Shown: piece by piece, positions 59,184 to 64,000 of the stretch | Position numbering within the stretch: the first letter of the stretch is position 1 | How the letters are laid out: each line of letters begins with the position of its first letter | NCBI GenBank assembly: GCA_016617855.1 | Contig: JAECUM010000795.1 | Coordinates: 1-64,000 of the forward strand | Length of the DNA: 64,000 nucleotides | Origin: Megalonaias nervosa | Lineage: Eukaryota; Mollusca; Bivalvia; Unionida; Unionidae | Reading direction: 5' to 3' | Position numbers and translations under genes: made by a program | The notes under the pieces: generated by a model | What the model was told of the DNA's origin: nothing | Database searches by the model: none | What the model saw: only the letters and a program-made list of their open reading frames with translations

Positions 59184-59387
59184 TACCGTCTGTACTTGCT
59201 TATAAGTTGAGTCAAACTGTGAACCACTAAGATCCTGATCTAATATAGCATAATAGACCTGCAGATCAGGGTTTGTGGGTTTTTTTCCCCACTGATTCCT
59301 CCTGACAAACTGCATAGACCCAGATTATCTGGCACACAGCTGGGTCTGTGGAGTTTGCAGTTGGACTTGTAGGTGAGTATACATGGT
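59184..59387. mobile_element. Hairpin MITE, family 1, long form
   Basis: Starts TACCGTCTGTACTTGCTTAT and ends GACTTGTAGGTGAGTATACATGG. Two internal hairpins, in the opposite order to the 57706 copy (GATCCTGATCTAATATAGC with CTGCAGATCAGGGTTT first, then ACCCAGATTATCTGG with CAGCTGGGTCTG). It is inserted only 92 bases past the exon 2 donor site. Confidence 0.85.
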
Positions 59388-59811
59388 TTGTGAGGGCACA
59401 TGTCCATCCATATTTTAAAGTTTGTACTTTATTTCATGCAAGTACAGGAAAGGTTATATATGACAATTCAGTAGTCAAAATCATTAAGACTATTCCTATA
59501 ACATTGAAGAACTAGTGTAGAAGGGCACCTGTATACACAAAGCTAAATTGCTTTTTGTATGTGATGCACTGTGCTGTGTACACTACAGGGCAAGTTATAT
59601 TTATTCTCTGGGGAGGCAACTCCATCACCTTATGGCTATATCTGCAAATTTTCCATTGCAAAGCATTGAAAGCTGAAGTGTAAAGAGTGATGGAAGCAAC
59701 TAACATGTAGTATTTAGTGTTCATCTTAGTATTTAGTGTTTATTGTGGCATTATGGTAAAAGTTACGACAAATAAGTACCAAAATTTAATCTATTCTTCT
59801 ATGCATTATCC

Positions 59812-59828
59812 TTAATAATAATAAAACC

Positions 59829-59878
<50 letters not shown>

Positions 59879-59886
59879 TATAATAA
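59812..59886. repeat. (AAT)n microsatellite
   Basis: A trinucleotide run with one interruption near 59832. Confidence 0.95.
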
Positions 59887-60663
59887 AAACTCCATTAAAC
59901 TCTTCTCAAACAAAATGTTCTTGCAGTATTTTGCACAAACGCACATACACACTCATACATCTGAACAAGTCTTGGACTTTATGAGAGAACATGTTTTGTA
60001 TAATAAATTTGATCACATGTTTTAAAGATTTTACAAGTGTATTATATTTTATATACCTTTTACAGAATTTTAACATTTTTACTTTTTTTTATAATTTTTA
60101 TCTTGTGCTTTGTATTTGCATTTATTTTGGAATGGTTTATCTCCCTAATGTTTTAATGCAATTCATATTTAAATTTCTTTGGAACCATAATTGGCACAAT
60201 ATAACCACTTTTGTGATAAAATGCTAATACATACATATACATACATACTCACCACAGAGCTCTTGGACGATTAATTAGGGTGAAGATCATTTAGCTTCCA
60301 CATTTTGTCAGTAAACTTTAAAAATAGATGTCTGGCATTAATAATAAGAAGTAAGCCCGTAAAGTCATTTATAGGTAGATTGGACCCATTTTTACACTCC
60401 TGTACAAATATATGTTCCTGTACAAATCTTGCTTTTCACACCTTAGTTGTACTGTTACGAAACATTCAGACAGTTGGATTATTGATGAAGTCATTATATA
60501 AATGGATCTAGATTTACTTCTGGTATGCTGCACTTGGCAGCTTCTGTTGCTATCAAATCTAATGTTTGATAGCTTGAGAGTGGTACTGTACCAGATGTGT
60601 AATATGAGTCAGTGTAAAAATTTTTATTCCATGCTTGCCCAGTTTTATTCACATTTATATTGA

Positions 60664-60800
60664 TGGAGCCATGGTAATTCAGAGGTAAAGGCATTGGACA
60701 TGTGACCAGAATAGTGCACGTTTGATACCCAGCTTTGGATCAGCTACTTTGTCCTCAAGCAAGGCTTTTGACTGCCCATGCTTCAGCATGATGTAGCCTT
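60664..60800 (+). mobile_element. tRNA-derived SINE, family 3, + strand copy
   Basis: The A-box-like TGGTAATTCAGAGGTAAAGG and B-box-like GTTTGATACCC are spaced as in a tRNA, followed by GGATCAGCTACTTTGTCCTC and AAGGCTTTTGACTGCC. The same order occurs on the - strand at 61868-62012. Confidence 0.7.
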
Positions 60801-61560
60801 GAATTACCATAAAAATCACCAACACTAACCCAAAAATGTACATTTATATCATTACAAGAAGATTCTCAAACATGACTTGCAGAAGTCAAAACTTGACTTC
60901 AGATAAAAGTGCCTGTTTTTTTGTTAGATTAGTTGTATGTAATTTCCTTTGGCACAGCAACACTTTGAAGAGTACATTGTGTGGAATGGGATTTGGAACA
61001 TGCATGGTGCTTCTTATGGTTATTGTTATTACTATTATTATTTGTGCAAAATAATGATGTTACAGGAAATGAATAGGACATTCAGGATGATTAGATAAGT
61101 AGATTAATAGGTTAAAATGCATGATTTCTGTGTTGCTTTCAAATGTCAGTGTGGTGAAAATGAGTTCAGCAGAGAAATAACAATTGTTAATAAAGAAATC
61201 TCATTTATTGTTGTGGCAGACTAAGGGATAATTTTGCTTCTTATATCTTAAGAATTATGACAATATCATTGTTTGATAGGATTAAGTACTTTGGTGGTGG
61301 ATAAATCACAATATGATTCTGATCCTATCTTGAATATTTTGGACCAAGGTTCTTTCTATGTAAAGATTTTATATGTAAGTACTATAGTATGACTATAATT
61401 AGGCAATCTTTTCATGGCTGAAAAAAATGTATTATTGAAAGGGAATGACAGTTTTGTAATTGCATTTGGTGATACTTGCCTTAATTTGCCTGTTATTGAA
61501 GAGTTGGAGCAGTGCCATCATGTTATATGCAGGGTATATTGTATGGTTAACAAATGACAC

Positions 61561-61680
61561 TACCATATATACTCGTTTTTAATTTTAGTCCAGTTGCAAA
61601 CAATATATAGATCCTGATCCACTGTCGCATAATGCAACTACAGATCAGGGTCTATGTGTTATAAGCAAGAATATATGGTA
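61561..61680. mobile_element. Hairpin MITE, family 1, short form (120 bp)
   Basis: Starts TACCATATATACTCG and ends AAGCAAGAATATATGGTA, with one internal hairpin (GATCCTGATCCACTGTCGC with ACTACAGATCAGGGTC). The element proper is CCATATAT...ATATATGG between TA dinucleotides. Confidence 0.88.
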
Positions 61681-61867
61681 TATTACAGTATCTTAGCTAT
61701 AGGAACTCTTGGACTCCTATGCTGCATATTTTATTCTGTGTTAATATTTTACGAAAGTATTAAACAATTTTAGATAATATATATTTTCATTTTTTTGTGT
61801 TCTTCTGAAGTGAAAAGATTTGGGTATGTTTCATTTTGTGTTATACTACAAAGCAACACAAGTAAAT

Positions 61868-62012
61868 TATTTAGTGAGGAGGCAATTTGAGTCAAGTGCC
61901 TTTCCAAGGGACACCTTGGTAGCTGATCCTGGGCAAATCTGATGGTAGGATTTGAACCCATACCCTTTTTGGTCACAAGTCCAGCATGCTAACCACTAAG
62001 CCATGACAACTC
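61868..62012 (-). mobile_element. tRNA-derived SINE, family 3, - strand copy
   Basis: On the - strand: A box TGGCTTAGTGGTTAGCATGC, B box GGTTCAAATCC, then GGATCAGCTACCAAGGTGTC and the CCCTTGGAAAGGCACTTGA word common in metazoan SINE bodies. The tRNA-like part is better preserved than in the 60664 copy. Confidence 0.82.
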
Positions 62013-64000
62013 CTGTCTCCTGACATATGGGAGAGTGCATCAGACCTATTTGACACCCTTGAGCCAGCATATTGTCAAAAGGAAAAGATGAAGTTTCTCT
62101 TCTGCTTGTAATTGTGATTTTGGCTTGTCCCCCCTCCCCCATACCCCAAAATATGAATATCATCATTTTGATTTAGACAAAGCAGCATGTGGTATTCATT
62201 AGTTTTTTTTGTTATGGATTTAGTGCCATTTTTCAACACATGATAGGCTATACATGATGGCCAGTATGTTTGGTGGAGAAAGAACACTGAATAAATACCG
62301 AGAAGAAGCATCAACCCACAGGAAGCTAATGGCAAGCTGTCTCACATACCCATATTGGCCGAGTCGAGACATAACCCATGCGAACATTGGTGAGAAGTAT
62401 ACACCTTAGACCAGACACCTTAGACCAATCTGGCACCCAGTGCCATGGTATTCATTGTAGTAGCAATTCAGGTGTTCAAACGATCAGAATAGATTATCTT
62501 GGCAGGGACTATTTCATATCAGAGCTATTACAAATTGTATCAAGATTAATATGAATTAGTGGCCCCCCCCCATTTTTCTAGAAGGTCAGTGTCACCCACT
62601 CAGAGGTAGGAAGTAGAGGCTCTGAGAGGAACATTGGAAGGTCACATGAAGGTTAGATGGATAAAAAAAGTCGATAAAAGAACCCACTTTCAGAGTTCAT
62701 TTTAGGCAGTACTATTGACCCTTAGCTTTCATCTTTGGTGCATGAAAGTAACCTCTGTCGTGCCCAGTAGGGTATAATAAAAGAGTCCTGAAAAAAGGAG
62801 TTGGTTTTCACATTTATTTATTTATGTGTGCAGGAAAAATCTGCATCATGGACAGTCATGAACAAATGGTTTTTGGGACCCTGATAATTTCTAAAGAGTC
62901 GCACTGAAAAATCAGTACTACCTTTATTTCTTCATTAATTCATGCCTGTGTTCAGAAAGTTTCCCCTTTTTTCAGATGGAATGGGAAATCCCCCACCCTC
63001 TTTTAAATCTTCAATTCTTGTACATGCAGTAATATAAATTGAAAATTTAGAACAAGCTTTCACACTACTGGACAGAACACAACAAGGGAGTGACTGGGTC
63101 ATGAATTGTAACACACTAAAGTGACTTATTTTTGAATAGCATTACAAATCCATAAATAATATCAGTGAATGCGAGGTGATGTGGAACACCAAGCACAATC
63201 TAACATTAAAGTCTTCAGACACAACAAAGCAACTGTTTGTCATTAAATATGGCCTATGTAAGTTACCCCTTATCTGGTCACTGACTAGAACACTGGCTCA
63301 CTCTGTTAACATAATGGAAAACACCAGATGGAACAGAAGCCTTTTGTTTAATTCTCATTTATGACATATTTTAGCCATATTAATTGGACATTTTCCAAAC
63401 ACATTACATTTCAGAAAGGTATTGAGGACAACTAAAACAATACAAGTTTTCTTAGTTTACAAAACAATTTGCAAGTCACTGAGCAAAGACAATTAAGAAT
63501 TTCAGTTTACACTCTGTCTTTCAAAATTGGTACAATAGTGACTGTAATTTCTTTGACTGATTTCTTATAGAAATGGATTAGGTATCACAATATGCTGTAG
63601 TCAGTCACAAGTTTTCACCATATCATGATCTAGACTTACCCATGTATGTTTTTCATGATGTCAGAAAGTTGTAATGCAATACCTTTATTTTTTATTTTTT
63701 ATTTCTAAAAAATACAGTCTTTGTATTTCAGATGAAAATTGACTGAGCAACTTTTATTAGGATCAAAGAAATTGTCCTCTCACTTCCTATCCTTCCTGAG
63801 TTTTCCTTTTTCATCCCAATCTGTCAAAATATTTTTTATTAAGATAATGTTTGCAACAGAGGGAAAGATGACCACTTAAAACCAGCCATTGGTAGACAAT
63901 TGTACAAGGATGTTACATCAGTATGGCCTTCTTGTTATAAAAGAAAGTAGATGGGGCTTTTTTTGACTGCCTTCCAGCTACATGTAAATTTAAGAGATTG

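Larger units (their letters stand above)
59092..64000 (+). other. SUFU: SUFU intron 2 (at least 4.9 kb, runs off the window)
   Basis: Begins GTAAGTATTG. It contains two hairpin MITEs, two SINEs and an (AAT)n tract. I looked for the conserved next exon (the FTG-DGPSGFGFELTFRL region of the family) and did not find it. The stretch from 62013 to 64000 is AT-rich with nothing recognised. Confidence 0.85.

Noticed and set aside
60836..61054. 72-codon frame with hydrophobic C-terminus
   Set aside because: Likely chance in T-rich sequence. No signal, family or splice evidence.
59092..64000. SUFU exon 3
   Set aside because: Searched by eye for the conserved continuation beginning with the rest of the Glu codon and FTG. 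Not found in any frame.
1..64000. CRISPR array, prokaryotic operon or phage
   Set aside because: No regularly spaced repeats, operon-like gene packing or prokaryotic genes. Spliced animal exons and eukaryotic retroelements throughout.

Overview
The window is AT-rich animal DNA with spliced genes, long introns, many microsatellites and dense transposon remains. The only clearly intact host gene is SUFU (Suppressor of fused), the cytoplasmic GLI-binding repressor of Hedgehog signalling, on the + strand. Its first coding exon (26086-26258) and second coding exon (58957-59091) are separated by a ~32.7 kb intron. The rest of the gene lies beyond the right edge. The SUFU sequence is clearly metazoan but diverged from vertebrates. 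Together with the retroelement set (CR1/L2-like LINEs, tRNA-derived SINEs, a Gmr1-like LTR element, RecQ-like helicase fragments) this points to a marine invertebrate, most likely a lophotrochozoan such as a mollusc. That taxon call is inference. || Left part (1-26 kb), no intact host gene seen: a broken zinc-finger/hAT-type transposase-like gene on the - strand (1-958); a quiet 5 kb stretch; a tRNA-derived SINE with a perfect 14-bp target duplication (6018-6272); a complete but decayed 6.7 kb Ty3/gypsy-class LTR retrotransposon (6516-13194, - strand); a RecQ-like helicase fragment (13790-13962, -); and a nested repeat block (about 16.4-23.1 kb). The block has four diverged copies of one sequence, two per orientation, around a second RecQ-like helicase fragment. 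One copy is split by a CR1/L2-type LINE (16904-18713, -). || SUFU intron 1 (26259-58956) and the start of intron 2: many small elements. They include a palindromic TA-flanked MITE family with nested hairpins (at least six good copies, all right of 36 kb), two copies of a second foldback family, single foldbacks at 35032-35108 (9-bp direct repeats) and 40224-40378, a 1.5 kb terminal-inverted-repeat element at 42.6-44.2 kb holding remnants of an unassigned membrane protein, three SINE families, a decayed + strand LINE (52.3-53.8 kb), and several orphan exon-like fragments. || Main points of interest: (1) the LTR retrotransposon has its integrase upstream of reverse transcriptase (gag-PR-IN-RT-RH), the copia-like order of the Gmr1/GGER group, with a tRNA-Pro-type primer-binding site; (2) the nested inverted block with RecQ-like helicase sequence could be an undescribed or poorly described helicase-carrying DNA transposon; (3) the hairpin MITE family would place strong foldback structures in SUFU pre-mRNA. 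Nothing in the window is a prokaryotic system or a CRISPR array.
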